From the NCBI GenBank assembly GCA_021783525.1, contig JAJXTT010000054.1:1-8610 (forward strand): a stretch of DNA of 8,610 nt, read 5' to 3'. Within the stretch, counting starts at the first letter, position 1; each line of letters starts with the position of its first letter. This document shows positions 1 through 6,237 of the stretch, one piece after another. The stretch is from Pseudomonadota bacterium. GTDB taxonomy: Bacteria; Pseudomonadota; Gammaproteobacteria; Burkholderiales; Gallionellaceae. A program made the position numbers and the translations under genes. The notes below the pieces were generated by a model. The model had not been told where the DNA came from. It did not search any database and worked only from the letters and a program-made list of their open reading frames with translations.

Positions 1-374
1 TGAAGAAAGCCGCACTGTGGAATGAAGTCAAGGATAAGCTGAACCAGAGCGGCACCGGCCTCTCCGGCGGCCAGCAACAGCGCCTGTGTATCGCCCGCGC
101 CATCGCAGTCAAACCGCAAGTGTTGCTGCTGGACGAGCCCACATCGGCACTTGACCCGATCTCTACCGCGCACATCGAGAAACTGATCGACGAGCTGAAA
201 AAAGACTTCACCATCGTCATCGTCACCCACAACATGCAGCAGGCGGCGCGCGTCTCCGACTTCACGGCTTATATGTATCTGGGCGATCTGATTGAGTTTG
301 GGGATACCAGTACGGTGTTTACCAATCCGAAGAGGAAAGAGACGGAAGACTATATTACTGGTCGTTTCGGCTAA
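1..374 (+). CDS. pstB: Phosphate ABC transporter ATP-binding protein PstB (C-terminal part, 5' end outside window)
   Basis: PstB is the cytoplasmic ATPase that powers high-affinity phosphate import through the PstCA membrane channel, fed by periplasmic PstS. The frame is open from base 3 to the stop at 372-374, giving 123 residues, about half of the usual length of roughly 255-260. Numbering from the first whole codon, the ABC signature LSGGQQQR lies at 20-27, Walker B VLLLDEP at 40-46, the D-loop SALD at 48-51 and the switch histidine in VTHN at 76. The Walker A half is outside the window. The end (ETEDYITGRFG) is typical of PstB and separates it from other ABC ATPases. No phoU follows, although phoU often lies just after pstB; the next gene is convergent glmM. 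The ATG at 120 is an internal methionine-like start and not the gene start. The family assignment is strong; the pst operon context upstream cannot be seen. Confidence 0.95.
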   Translation, partial: KKAALWNEVKDKLNQSGTGLSGGQQQRLCIARAIAVKPQVLLLDEPTSALDPISTAHIEKLIDELKKDFTIVIVTHNMQQAARVSDFTAYMYLGDLIEFGDTSTVFTNPKRKETEDYITGRFG

Positions 375-388
375 TCTTTCTCTGCTTT

Positions 389-470
389 AATCCGTTCGTG
401 CCAAGCCCGCGGGAGGATCACCGAACCCACCGGCGTATCCCCTTCGGGTGTGCCGCACCATGAACGGATT
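389..470. repeat. Long imperfect inverted repeat between convergent pstB and glmM
   Basis: The arm AATCCGTTCGTG (389-400) faces CATGAACGGATT (459-470): 12 pairs including one G-T, around a 58-nt interior. The interior holds the 8-bp palindrome CCCGCGGG and a C-rich stretch that can fold further. The arms recall the short TCCGTTCGTG...CATGAACGGA repeats scattered in proteobacterial intergenic DNA; this is from memory and not searched. Neither side is followed by a T-tract, so it is not a canonical intrinsic terminator. It could still act as a 3'-end-stabilising structure for both convergent transcripts. Nothing else is evident in the 141-bp spacer (375-515). Confidence 0.55.
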
Positions 471-515
471 TCCCATCACCTTAAAGTGAACACCGTCGCG
501 CAACCCCGGGCATTG

Positions 516-1871
516 TTACCCAGCCACTTCCTTCACCACCCCCGCAATCCTCTCCGCCCACATCTTGACCTGTACCCCATCCTCCCCCTCCACCATCACC
601 CTGAGCAACGGTTCCGTCCCGGACGGACGCAACAGCACTCGCCCCTTGCCGTTCAAGTCACGCTCCGCCTTCGCTACTTCTGCCTTGACTGGCGTGCGCT
701 CCAGCAGTTCGGCCGCCTTGCCTGTGACCTTGACGTTGATGAGTATCTGCGGGTACATGTGCAGGTCGCCCGCCGCCTGCGCCAGCGTCTGCTGTTTCAT
801 GCGCAGCGCGCAAAGCACTTGCAGCGCGGAGACGATACCGTCGCCGGTACTGTGTTTGTCCAGGCAGATGATGTGTCCGGAATTCTCGCCGCCAAGCTGC
901 CATTTCTTTTCCAGCAAAACCTCCATCACGTAGCGGTCGCCCACTTTGGCGCGCGCAAACGGAATGCCCAGCTTCTGCATGGCGTGTTCGAAGGCGAGGT
1001 TGGTCATCAGCGTGCCCACGACACCGCCATGCAATGTTCCCAACGCCTGGCGGTGCCTGGCGATGATATAGAGCAGCTGATCGCCGTCGTAAAGCTTGCC
1101 ATCGGCATCCGCCATGATGAGGCGGTCGCCATCGCCATCAAGCGCGAGACCGATATCTGCGTGCTGTTCTTTCACCGCTTGCTGCAGGTTCTTGGGCGAT
1201 GTCGCGCCGTAGCCGTCATTGATGTTCTTGCCATTCGGCTCCGCACCGATGGCAACGACGTCCGCCCCGAGTTCGTGAAAGACGTGGCGAGCGATGTGAT
1301 AGGTCGCACCATGCGCACTATCCACCACGATCTTGAGTCCGCGCAAATTCATGTCGGCCGGGAACGTGCTCTTGCAGAACTCGATATAGCGGCCGACCGC
1401 GTCGTCGATGCGCTTGGCCTTGCCCAGACTGACGGAGGGATTGGTCTGCATCGCGTTATCCAGTTCGGCCTCGATGGCCTGCTCGACCTCGTCCGGCAAT
1501 TTCATGCCGCTGCCCGAGAAGAACTTGATTCCGTTGTCGTCGAACGGATTGTGCGACGCAGAGATGACAACGCCGGCCTGCAAGCGCAGCGCCCTCGTCA
1601 GGTAAGCCACTGCGGGAGTCGGTATCGGTCCTGCCAGGTAAACATCGATGCCGGCTGCAATGAGTCCCGCCTCCAGTGCCGATTCCAGCATGTAGCCGGA
1701 GATGCGCGTGTCCTTGCCGATCAACACTCCCGGACGCTCGCTCTGCGCATGCTCTGTTTTTGCCAGCACCTTGCCAGCGGCATAGCCCAGCAGCATCACA
1801 AATTGCGGTGTGATGGGATGCTCCCCCACGCGCCCGCGCACGCCGTCGGTACCGAAATATTTTCTGCTCAT
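516..1871 (-). CDS. glmM: Phosphoglucosamine mutase
   Basis: GlmM converts glucosamine-6-phosphate to glucosamine-1-phosphate in the cytoplasm, feeding GlmU and so UDP-GlcNAc for peptidoglycan and lipopolysaccharide. The 451 residues match the family's usual length of about 445-450. The N-terminal phosphate-binding sequence YFGTDGVRG is at 5-13. The catalytic serine loop SASHNP is at 104-109, with Ser106 the expected phosphoserine. The magnesium loop DGDGDR is at 245-250, the sugar-specificity loop GENSGH at 328-333 and the C-terminal phosphate-binding loop RPSGTEP at 415-421. GENSGH and the overall length favour GlmM over phosphomannomutase/phosphoglucomutase. The ATG is one base after the folP TGA, and a GAGGGA purine run inside the end of folP serves as ribosome site, so translation is probably coupled. 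It is the last gene of the leftward cluster. No intrinsic terminator follows it. Confidence 0.98.
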   Translation of the reverse strand: MSRKYFGTDGVRGRVGEHPITPQFVMLLGYAAGKVLAKTEHAQSERPGVLIGKDTRISGYMLESALEAGLIAAGIDVYLAGPIPTPAVAYLTRALRLQAGVVISASHNPFDDNGIKFFSGSGMKLPDEVEQAIEAELDNAMQTNPSVSLGKAKRIDDAVGRYIEFCKSTFPADMNLRGLKIVVDSAHGATYHIARHVFHELGADVVAIGAEPNGKNINDGYGATSPKNLQQAVKEQHADIGLALDGDGDRLIMADADGKLYDGDQLLYIIARHRQALGTLHGGVVGTLMTNLAFEHAMQKLGIPFARAKVGDRYVMEVLLEKKWQLGGENSGHIICLDKHSTGDGIVSALQVLCALRMKQQTLAQAAGDLHMYPQILINVKVTGKAAELLERTPVKAEVAKAERDLNGKGRVLLRPSGTEPLLRVMVEGEDGVQVKMWAERIAGVVKEVAG

Positions 1872-1884
1872 CTCATCCCTCGTT
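1872..1884 (-). promoter_or_regulatory. Ribosome binding site of glmM embedded in the folP 3' end
   Basis: On the - strand the end of folP reads ACGAGGGATGAG and is followed directly by the glmM ATG. The GAGGGA run is about 4-6 nt before the start codon, and the folP TGA is separated from it by one G. This supports the chosen glmM start and implies that a ribosome finishing folP can restart on glmM. Confidence 0.6.
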
Positions 1885-2694
1885 TAACGCATTCCAGACT
1901 TTCAAGGCATCGGCCGTCTCGCGCACATCATGCACACGCACGATGGATGCGCCGCGCTGCACTGCCAACAACGCCGCCGCCACGCTCGCGGCCATCCTGT
2001 CGCCCACTTCGCGCCCGGTGAGCGCACCCAGCATGGATTTGCGCGACATGCCGGCCAGAACCGGCACACCCAGATCATTGAATGCCGCCAGGCCGCGCAA
2101 CAGTTCGAGATTATGCCCCAGCGTCTTGCCAAAACCAAAGCCGGGATCGATCACGATGCGCTCGTGGGCAATGCCGGCCGCCATGGCTGCTGCCACACGT
2201 TCCCGCAAGAACGCAGTCACCTCGGATACTGCGTCCTGATAATGCGGTTGCTGCTGCATGATTTGCGGCGTGCCCTGCTTATGCATCAGACACACTGCCG
2301 CATCGCTCCCGGCAACCACCGCCAGTGCACCCTCTGCCTGCAATGCATTGATGTCGTTGACCATGCTTGCACCTGCCGCCAGGGCGGCGCGCATCACTCC
2401 GGGTTTGTAAGTGTCGATGGAGATCGGAACGGAAATGCCGCGCAAGCCTTCAATCACGTGCAGCACGCGATCCAGTTCCTCCCGCTCGCTCACGGTCGCG
2501 GCACCCGGCCGCGTGGACTCTCCCCCGATGTCCAGGATATCCGCACCGTCTTCGATCAGTTTCAGCGCGTGGGCAATCGCTTTGGCGGTGGATACATGGT
2601 GCCCGCCGTCGGAAAACGAATCCGGCGTGACATTGACGATACCCATCACGAGCGGGCGCGAAAGATCGAACTGGAATTTGCCGCAACGGAACAT
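1873..2694 (-). CDS. folP: Dihydropteroate synthase
   Basis: FolP condenses para-aminobenzoate with dihydropterin pyrophosphate to make 7,8-dihydropteroate in folate synthesis, and is the target of sulfonamides. The protein has 273 residues, normal for the TIM-barrel family. The pterin-binding motif MGIVNVTPDSFSDGG is at 17-31, GGESTRPGA at 57-65, the IDTYKP strand at 93-98, the VNDINAL segment at 112-118, DPGFGFGKT at 183-191, MSRKSMLG at 216-223 with the conserved serine-arginine-lysine, and VRVHDV at 252-257. The start gives an N-terminus of normal family length (LSRPLVMG before the first motif). There is no Shine-Dalgarno sequence, because the ftsH terminator and its T-run occupy the 25 bases before the ATG. 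Expression therefore depends on read-through, re-initiation after ftsH, or a promoter inside ftsH. It sits 32 bp after ftsH and one base before glmM. Confidence 0.98.
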   Translation of the reverse strand: MFRCGKFQFDLSRPLVMGIVNVTPDSFSDGGHHVSTAKAIAHALKLIEDGADILDIGGESTRPGAATVSEREELDRVLHVIEGLRGISVPISIDTYKPGVMRAALAAGASMVNDINALQAEGALAVVAGSDAAVCLMHKQGTPQIMQQQPHYQDAVSEVTAFLRERVAAAMAAGIAHERIVIDPGFGFGKTLGHNLELLRGLAAFNDLGVPVLAGMSRKSMLGALTGREVGDRMAASVAAALLAVQRGASIVRVHDVRETADALKVWNALNEG

Positions 2695-2695
2695 G

Positions 2696-2719
2696 AAAAA
2701 ACGGGGGCCAAGCCCCCGT
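2696..2719 (-). terminator. Canonical intrinsic terminator between ftsH and folP, abutting the folP start codon
   Basis: On the - strand the sequence is ACGGGGGC, loop TTG, GCCCCCGT, then a run of T. The stem has 8 perfect pairs, 7 of them outside the terminal A-T and nearly all G-C. It is followed by six consecutive T (2701 down to 2696, the first shared with the stem), then a C and the folP ATG at 2694. It begins 7 bases after the ftsH stop codon (2727-2729). This is the form expected of a Rho-independent terminator for ftsH. Its position is odd because folP and glmM lie downstream in the same direction with almost no spacer, so it probably acts as a partial terminator setting their level relative to ftsH. 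Confidence 0.85.
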
Positions 2720-2726
2720 GTGCAGG

Positions 2727-4625
2727 TTAAACGCCTTCAGCCGGCTTGTTGGTCGCCGTTGCCGTAGGAGCCTCGTCCTTCGGCGGCTCGGGCGCTTTGT
2801 TGCTCTGGCTCGGCCTGGGTGGACGCGGCGGATTGCCCGCCATGATATCGTTGATCTGATCGGCGTCGATGGTCTCCCACTCCAGCAAAGCTTGCGTCAT
2901 TGCCTCGATCTTGTCGCGATTGGCTTCGATCAGGCTGCGCGCCAACGCATATTGCTGGTCGATGATGCGGCGAATCTCGGTATCCACCTTCTGCATGGTC
3001 GCTTCGGAGATGTTCTTGTGCGAGGTCACCGAACGTCCGAGGAACACTTCGCCTTCGTTTTCGGCGTACACCATCGGACCCAGCGCGTCGGACATGCCCC
3101 ACTGCGTGACCATTTTGCGCGTCATGTCGGTCGCGCGCTCGAAGTCGTTGGAGGCGCCGGTCGTCATCTGGTGCATGAATATCTCTTCCGCGATTCGACC
3201 GCCGAACAGCACCGCGATCGTGGACAGGATGCGATCCTTGTCCATGCTGTAGCGGTCTTCCGATGGCAATTGCATGGTCAACCCCAGCGCGCGACCGCGC
3301 GGGATGATCGTGACCTTGTGCACTGGATCAGTCTTGGGCATCAGCTTCGCCACCACGGCATGGCCGGACTCGTGATACGCCGTGTTGCGGCGCTCCTCTT
3401 CCGGCATGATCATGGATTTGCGCTCTGCGCCCATCATGATCTTGTCCTTGGCAGCCTCGAAATCTTCCATATCGACGAAACGCTTGCCGCGTCTGGCCGC
3501 AAACAGGGCAGACTCATTCACCAGGTTAGCCAGATCGGCACCGGACATGCCGGGCGTTCCGCGCGCCAGGATGTCTGCCTTGACGTCGGGCGCCACCGGT
3601 ACTTTGCGCATGTGCACCATCAGTATCTGTTCGCGACCGCGAATATCCGGCAGCGGCACCACGACCTGGCGGTCGAAACGGCCGGGACGCAGCAATGCGG
3701 GGTCGAGCACATCGGGACGGTTGGTCGCGGCGATGACGATCACGCCGGAGGCACCTTCGAAACCGTCCATCTCAACCAGCAATGCGTTCAGCGTCTGCTC
3801 GCGTTCGTCGTTGCCGCCGCCGAGACCCGCGCCGCGCTGGCGGCCGACTGCATCGATTTCGTCAATGAACACGATACAGGGAGACTGTTTCTTGGCCTGT
3901 TCGAACATGTCGCGTACACGCGCCGCACCGACGCCGACGAACATCTCGACGAAATCGGAACCCGAAATGGAGAAGAACGGCACTTTGGCTTCGCCCGCAA
4001 TGGCTTTGGCCAGCAGCGTCTTGCCAGTACCGGGACTACCCACCATCAGCACACCGCGCGGAATACGCCCACCCAGGTTCTGGAATTTGGTCGGGTCGCG
4101 CAGGAAATCGACCAGTTCGGAGACTTCTTCCTTGGCCTCGTCGCAACCGGCCACATCCGCGAAGGTCACGCGTTCCTTTGCATCATCCAGCATGCGCGCT
4201 TTGCTCTTGCCGAACGAAAATGCGCCGCCACCCTTGCCGCCCTGCATCTGGCGCATGAAAAATATCCACACCCCGATCAGCAGCAGCATCGGGAACCACG
4301 ATACAAAGATGCTCATCAGGAAAGACTGCTCCTCTTCGGGCTTGGCTTCGATCTTCACGCCGTTCTTGAGCAGGTCGGAAACCAGCCAGAGATCGCTGGG
4401 AGCATAGCTGGTAATGCGTTTTCCGTCGGTGGTTGTCGCCTTGAGCGTGCGGCCCTCAATGGTCACCTTCTCGATGTGTCCGGACTTCACTTCCTCCAGG
4501 AATTGGGAATAATCCAGTTGTGCTTGCGCCGTCGATTGCTGGCGCGCGTTGAATTGATTGAAGACGGTCATCAGCACCAATGCGACAACCAGCCAGATTC
4601 CGACACTTTTGAATAAATTGTTCAC
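2727..4625 (-). CDS. ftsH: ATP-dependent zinc metalloprotease FtsH
   Basis: FtsH is the membrane-anchored hexameric AAA+ protease that extracts and degrades damaged membrane proteins and selected cytosolic regulators. It has 632 residues, near the family norm of 610-650. A first transmembrane segment lies at about 7-25 and a second at about 102-124, flanking a small periplasmic domain. The AAA module has Walker A GSPGTGKT at 196-203, the pore loop FVGVG at 229-233, Walker B FIDEID at 253-258 and the second region of homology from TNRPD at 301 to RPGRFDR at 313-319. The zinc motif HESGH is at 418-422, with a likely third ligand Asp494 in ASND. The C-terminal tail from about 598 is proline- and alanine-rich and of low complexity, as is common. 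The start is GTG with an AAGGAG ribosome site 5 nt away. It follows rlmE by 54 bp in the standard rlmE-ftsH pairing. Confidence 0.99.
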   Translation of the reverse strand: MNNLFKSVGIWLVVALVLMTVFNQFNARQQSTAQAQLDYSQFLEEVKSGHIEKVTIEGRTLKATTTDGKRITSYAPSDLWLVSDLLKNGVKIEAKPEEEQSFLMSIFVSWFPMLLLIGVWIFFMRQMQGGKGGGAFSFGKSKARMLDDAKERVTFADVAGCDEAKEEVSELVDFLRDPTKFQNLGGRIPRGVLMVGSPGTGKTLLAKAIAGEAKVPFFSISGSDFVEMFVGVGAARVRDMFEQAKKQSPCIVFIDEIDAVGRQRGAGLGGGNDEREQTLNALLVEMDGFEGASGVIVIAATNRPDVLDPALLRPGRFDRQVVVPLPDIRGREQILMVHMRKVPVAPDVKADILARGTPGMSGADLANLVNESALFAARRGKRFVDMEDFEAAKDKIMMGAERKSMIMPEEERRNTAYHESGHAVVAKLMPKTDPVHKVTIIPRGRALGLTMQLPSEDRYSMDKDRILSTIAVLFGGRIAEEIFMHQMTTGASNDFERATDMTRKMVTQWGMSDALGPMVYAENEGEVFLGRSVTSHKNISEATMQKVDTEIRRIIDQQYALARSLIEANRDKIEAMTQALLEWETIDADQINDIMAGNPPRPPRPSQSNKAPEPPKDEAPTATATNKPAEGV

Positions 4626-4636
4626 AAATGCTCCTT
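4626..4636 (-). promoter_or_regulatory. Strong Shine-Dalgarno site fixing the GTG start of ftsH
   Basis: On the - strand AAGGAG (4636-4631) is followed by CATTT and then GTG (4625-4623). This near-perfect anti-16S match at a 5-nt spacing is the best ribosome site in the window. It supports the GTG as the real start, giving the typical MNNLFKSV N-terminus just before the first membrane segment. Confidence 0.8.
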
Positions 4637-4643
4637 ATGAGCG

Positions 4644-4673
4644 GTAATACGAAGTTGCATTAGACACTGTCCG
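4644..4673 (-). promoter_or_regulatory. Weak candidate sigma70-type promoter in the rlmE-ftsH spacer
   Basis: On the - strand CGGACA (4673-4668) and TATTAC (4649-4644) each match the -35 and -10 consensus at four of six positions, with an 18-bp spacer. The start of transcription would fall around 4637, essentially at the ribosome site, which leaves a very short leader. No good sigma32-like CTTGAA/CCCCAT pair is seen, although ftsH is heat-inducible in E. coli. ftsH may simply be co-transcribed with rlmE. Confidence 0.2.
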
Positions 4674-4679
4674 GGGCTA

Positions 4680-5300
4680 TTACTCAAGCTTGCCCAGCCC
4701 CACCAAATACTGTTCGCTGCTGCGATCGCGTGATGCTTTCGGCTTGCGCGTAACCACTTTGTTAAAGTGGTTACGCGCAAGCTTCAGATAATCCTCGAAT
4801 CCGGCACCCTGAAACACTTTGACCAGAAACGATCCTCCGGGCGCCAAGTGGTTGACCGCGAAATCCAGCGCCAGTTCAGCCAGATGCATGGCTCGCGCCT
4901 GGTCAGCCGAACTCACACCGCTGATATTGGGGGCCATGTCCGAAATTACAAGGCCGATCTGGCGCCCTTCCAGCTTTTCTTCCAGCTGAGCCAGCACGCT
5001 TTCTTCGCGGAAATCCCCCTGGATGAACTCAACCCGCGGCAGCGGCTGCAAGGGGAGCAAGTCCAGCGCGACGATGCGCCCCTGCTGGCCGAGCTTGCCG
5101 GCAACCACCTGGCACCACCCGCCCGGCGTCGCCCCCAGATCCACGACCACCATGCCGGGCTTGATGAGATGGTCGCGTTCGTCGATTTCCAGCAGCTTGT
5201 AGGCGGCACGGGAACGATAGCCATCCTTCTGCGCCCGCTGCACATAGGGATCGTTGACATGCTCGCGCATCCATTGTTTGCTGGTTTTAGAAGCCTTCAT
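4680..5300 (-). CDS. rlmE: 23S rRNA (uridine-2'-O-)-methyltransferase RlmE (RrmJ/FtsJ)
   Basis: RlmE methylates the 2'-hydroxyl of U2552 in the A-loop of 23S rRNA on the assembling 50S subunit, using S-adenosylmethionine; this is a late assembly step. At 206 residues it matches the E. coli protein (209). The SAM-binding motif VVDLGATPGGW is at 52-62. The catalytic tetrad is complete: Lys35, Asp121 (in ISDMAPN), Lys161 (in FLVKVFQG) and Glu196 (in RDRSSEQ), a constant offset of three from the E. coli K38/D124/K164/E199. Residues 173-187 are encoded by a perfect 41-nt palindrome (see repeat at 4742-4782), yet the frame is unbroken and the following RKPKASRDRS segment is as expected. The ATG start has no good Shine-Dalgarno sequence; the nearest AAGG is about 17 nt upstream. 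It diverges from yhbY and is followed by ftsH. Confidence 0.98.
   Translation of the reverse strand: MKASKTSKQWMREHVNDPYVQRAQKDGYRSRAAYKLLEIDERDHLIKPGMVVVDLGATPGGWCQVVAGKLGQQGRIVALDLLPLQPLPRVEFIQGDFREESVLAQLEEKLEGRQIGLVISDMAPNISGVSSADQARAMHLAELALDFAVNHLAPGGSFLVKVFQGAGFEDYLKLARNHFNKVVTRKPKASRDRSSEQYLVGLGKLE
4742..4782. repeat. Perfect 19-bp inverted repeat with 3-nt loop inside the rlmE coding sequence
   Basis: The arm GCTTGCGCGTAACCACTTT (4742-4760) and its exact reverse complement (4764-4782) flank the loop GTT. In the rlmE mRNA the loop is AAC, the codon of Asn180, so the hairpin is codon-registered: Phe179 TTT pairs with Lys181 AAA, His178 CAC with Val182 GTG, Asn177 AAC with Val183 GTT, Arg176 CGT with Thr184 ACG, Ala175 GCG with Arg185 CGC and Leu174 CTT with Lys186 AAG. 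No T-tract follows, so it is not an intrinsic terminator. Nothing of comparable length and perfection was noticed elsewhere in the window. Confidence 0.97.
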
Positions 5301-5340
5301 CGTTTAGAATCCGCGCCTTGAATCTGGAAAACCACCCATC
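5301..5340. promoter_or_regulatory. Compact divergent start region of rlmE and yhbY
   Basis: Only 40 bp separate the two ATG codons, so at least one promoter must lie inside the opposing gene. On the + strand TAGAAT (5305-5310) matches five of six -10 bases and would place a yhbY transcription start near 5317. The hexamer 17 bp upstream of it (TGGTTT) is a poor -35. Ribosome sites are weak on both sides: GGAAA (5326-5330) for yhbY, about 10 nt from its ATG, and AAGG far from the rlmE start. Confidence 0.3.
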
Positions 5341-5688
5341 ATGTTATCTCTCTCCGTTTCGCAGCGCCTCGAACTCAAAGGTCGCGCCCATGTACTGAAG
5401 CCCATCGTCATCATCGGCAATGCCGGCCTGACTCCTGCCGTGCTGGAAGAAATCGAGCGCAGCCTGAAAAGCCATGATCTGCTGAAGATCCGCGTGATGA
5501 ACGACGATCGTGATGCGCGCGCCGCCATGTTGCAGGAGATATGCGAACAACTGAAGGCCGGGCCCGTGCAACATATCGGCAAGACGCTTGTGGTGTACCG
5601 CCCGCTGGAGGTTCCAATCGCAAAACCTCCGAAACGCCGCCAGGGAAAAACCGTCAAGAGCAAAAAACAGCTTGGAAGCCGCACCTGA
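5341..5688 (+). CDS. yhbY: Ribosome assembly RNA-binding protein YhbY (CRM domain)
   Basis: YhbY proteins are single CRM-domain RNA-binding factors that associate with pre-50S ribosomal particles; the precise role is not settled. The 115 residues open with the family's RLELKGRAHVLKPIVIIGNAG; the GxxG RNA-binding loop (GNAG) is at 26-29, after the KP at 20-21. The alpha/beta core continues through VLEEIERSL (34-42), LLKIRV (47-52) and IGKTLVVYRP (79-88), the characteristic last strand. A lysine/arginine-rich tail from about 95 to 115 (KPPKRRQGK, VKSKKQ) probably adds nonspecific RNA affinity. It is divergent from rlmE, the same arrangement as in E. coli, and both act on the large subunit, so shared control of ribosome assembly is a reasonable inference. 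The ATG at 5341 is the only start that keeps the whole domain. Confidence 0.93.
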   Translation: MLSLSVSQRLELKGRAHVLKPIVIIGNAGLTPAVLEEIERSLKSHDLLKIRVMNDDRDARAAMLQEICEQLKAGPVQHIGKTLVVYRPLEVPIAKPPKRRQGKTVKSKKQLGSRT

Positions 5689-5714
5689 TTCTTTCCCATT
5701 ATCGGGGAAGGAAT
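5688..5714. other. Hairpin between convergent yhbY and greA
   Basis: ATTCTTTCCC (5688-5697) pairs with GGGAAGGAAT (5705-5714) over ten positions including one G-U, around a 7-nt loop ATTATCG. It begins at the last base of the yhbY stop codon and ends 11 bases before the greA stop. No T-tract follows on either strand, so it is at best a weak or Rho-assisted bidirectional 3'-end signal for this 36-bp convergent spacer. Confidence 0.4.
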
Positions 5715-5724
5715 CGCCTGCCTG

Positions 5725-6201
5725 TTACACGTACTGGACTTCCACCACTTCGTATTCGCGGACACCGCCCGGTGCCTGTACTTCCGCGATATCACCGACC
5801 ACCTTGCCTATCAATGCCCGCGCAATCGGCGAACTGATGGATATCTTGCGTTTCTTGATGTCGGCTTCGTCATCGCCGACGATCTGGTAAGTCACGACAT
5901 CTCCGTTGTTGGCATCTTCCAGTATCACGGTCGAACCGAACACGCAGCGTCCGTCCGCATTAAGCGTCTTCGGATCGATGACCTGCGCACTGCCCAGCTT
6001 GAATTCCAGCTCGACGATGCGTCCTTCGACGAAGGACTGGCGCTCCTTGGCCGCTTCGTATTCTGCATTTTCCGACAGGTCACCCTGTGCACGGGCTTCG
6101 GAAATGGCGTTGATGACCGAAGGCCTGTCCACCGTTTTCAGGCGGTGCAACTCCTGGCGCAATAACTCGGCGCCGTTCACCGTCAAAGGAACTTTACTCA
6201 T
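5725..6201 (-). CDS. greA: Transcription elongation factor GreA
   Basis: GreA enters the secondary channel of backtracked RNA polymerase and stimulates cleavage of the extruded RNA 3' end, rescuing stalled complexes. The 158 residues match E. coli GreA in length. The N-terminal antiparallel coiled coil spans about 8-75, and its tip carries GDLSENAEY (40-48), in which Asp41 and Glu44 are the acidic catalytic residues; this distinguishes it from Gfh-type inhibitors. The C-terminal FKBP-like domain includes SPIARALIGKVVGD (about 123-136) and ends EYEVVEVQYV. The ATG is preceded by a purine-rich GAAGGGGAAAG stretch. It lies 194 bp downstream of carB in the same direction; carB-greA adjacency is common in beta- and gammaproteobacteria. 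It converges on yhbY. Confidence 0.98.
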   Translation of the reverse strand: MSKVPLTVNGAELLRQELHRLKTVDRPSVINAISEARAQGDLSENAEYEAAKERQSFVEGRIVELEFKLGSAQVIDPKTLNADGRCVFGSTVILEDANNGDVVTYQIVGDDEADIKKRKISISSPIARALIGKVVGDIAEVQAPGGVREYEVVEVQYV

Positions 6202-6237
6202 GCCGCTTTCCCCTTCTTTCTATTTTTTCAACGGGCA

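Noticed and set aside
450..2021. 523-codon open frame on the + strand opposite glmM and the end of folP
   Set aside because: Low-complexity, His/Arg/Leu-rich translation with no family resemblance, overlapping a clear glmM with all catalytic motifs. It is a shadow frame.
1930..2730. 266-codon + strand frame opposite folP
   Set aside because: It is antisense to the intact folP, with no motif or start signal.
2718..4616. 632-codon open frame on the + strand exactly opposite ftsH
   Set aside because: It is a mirror of ftsH with the same extent. Its translation is rich in His, Arg and Gln without any recognisable domain or ribosome site. Such antisense frames arise from biased codon use in GC-rich genes.
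5304..5795. 163-codon - strand frame across yhbY and the end of greA
   Set aside because: It overlaps two well-supported genes on both strands. Its composition is Arg/Ser-rich without a domain.
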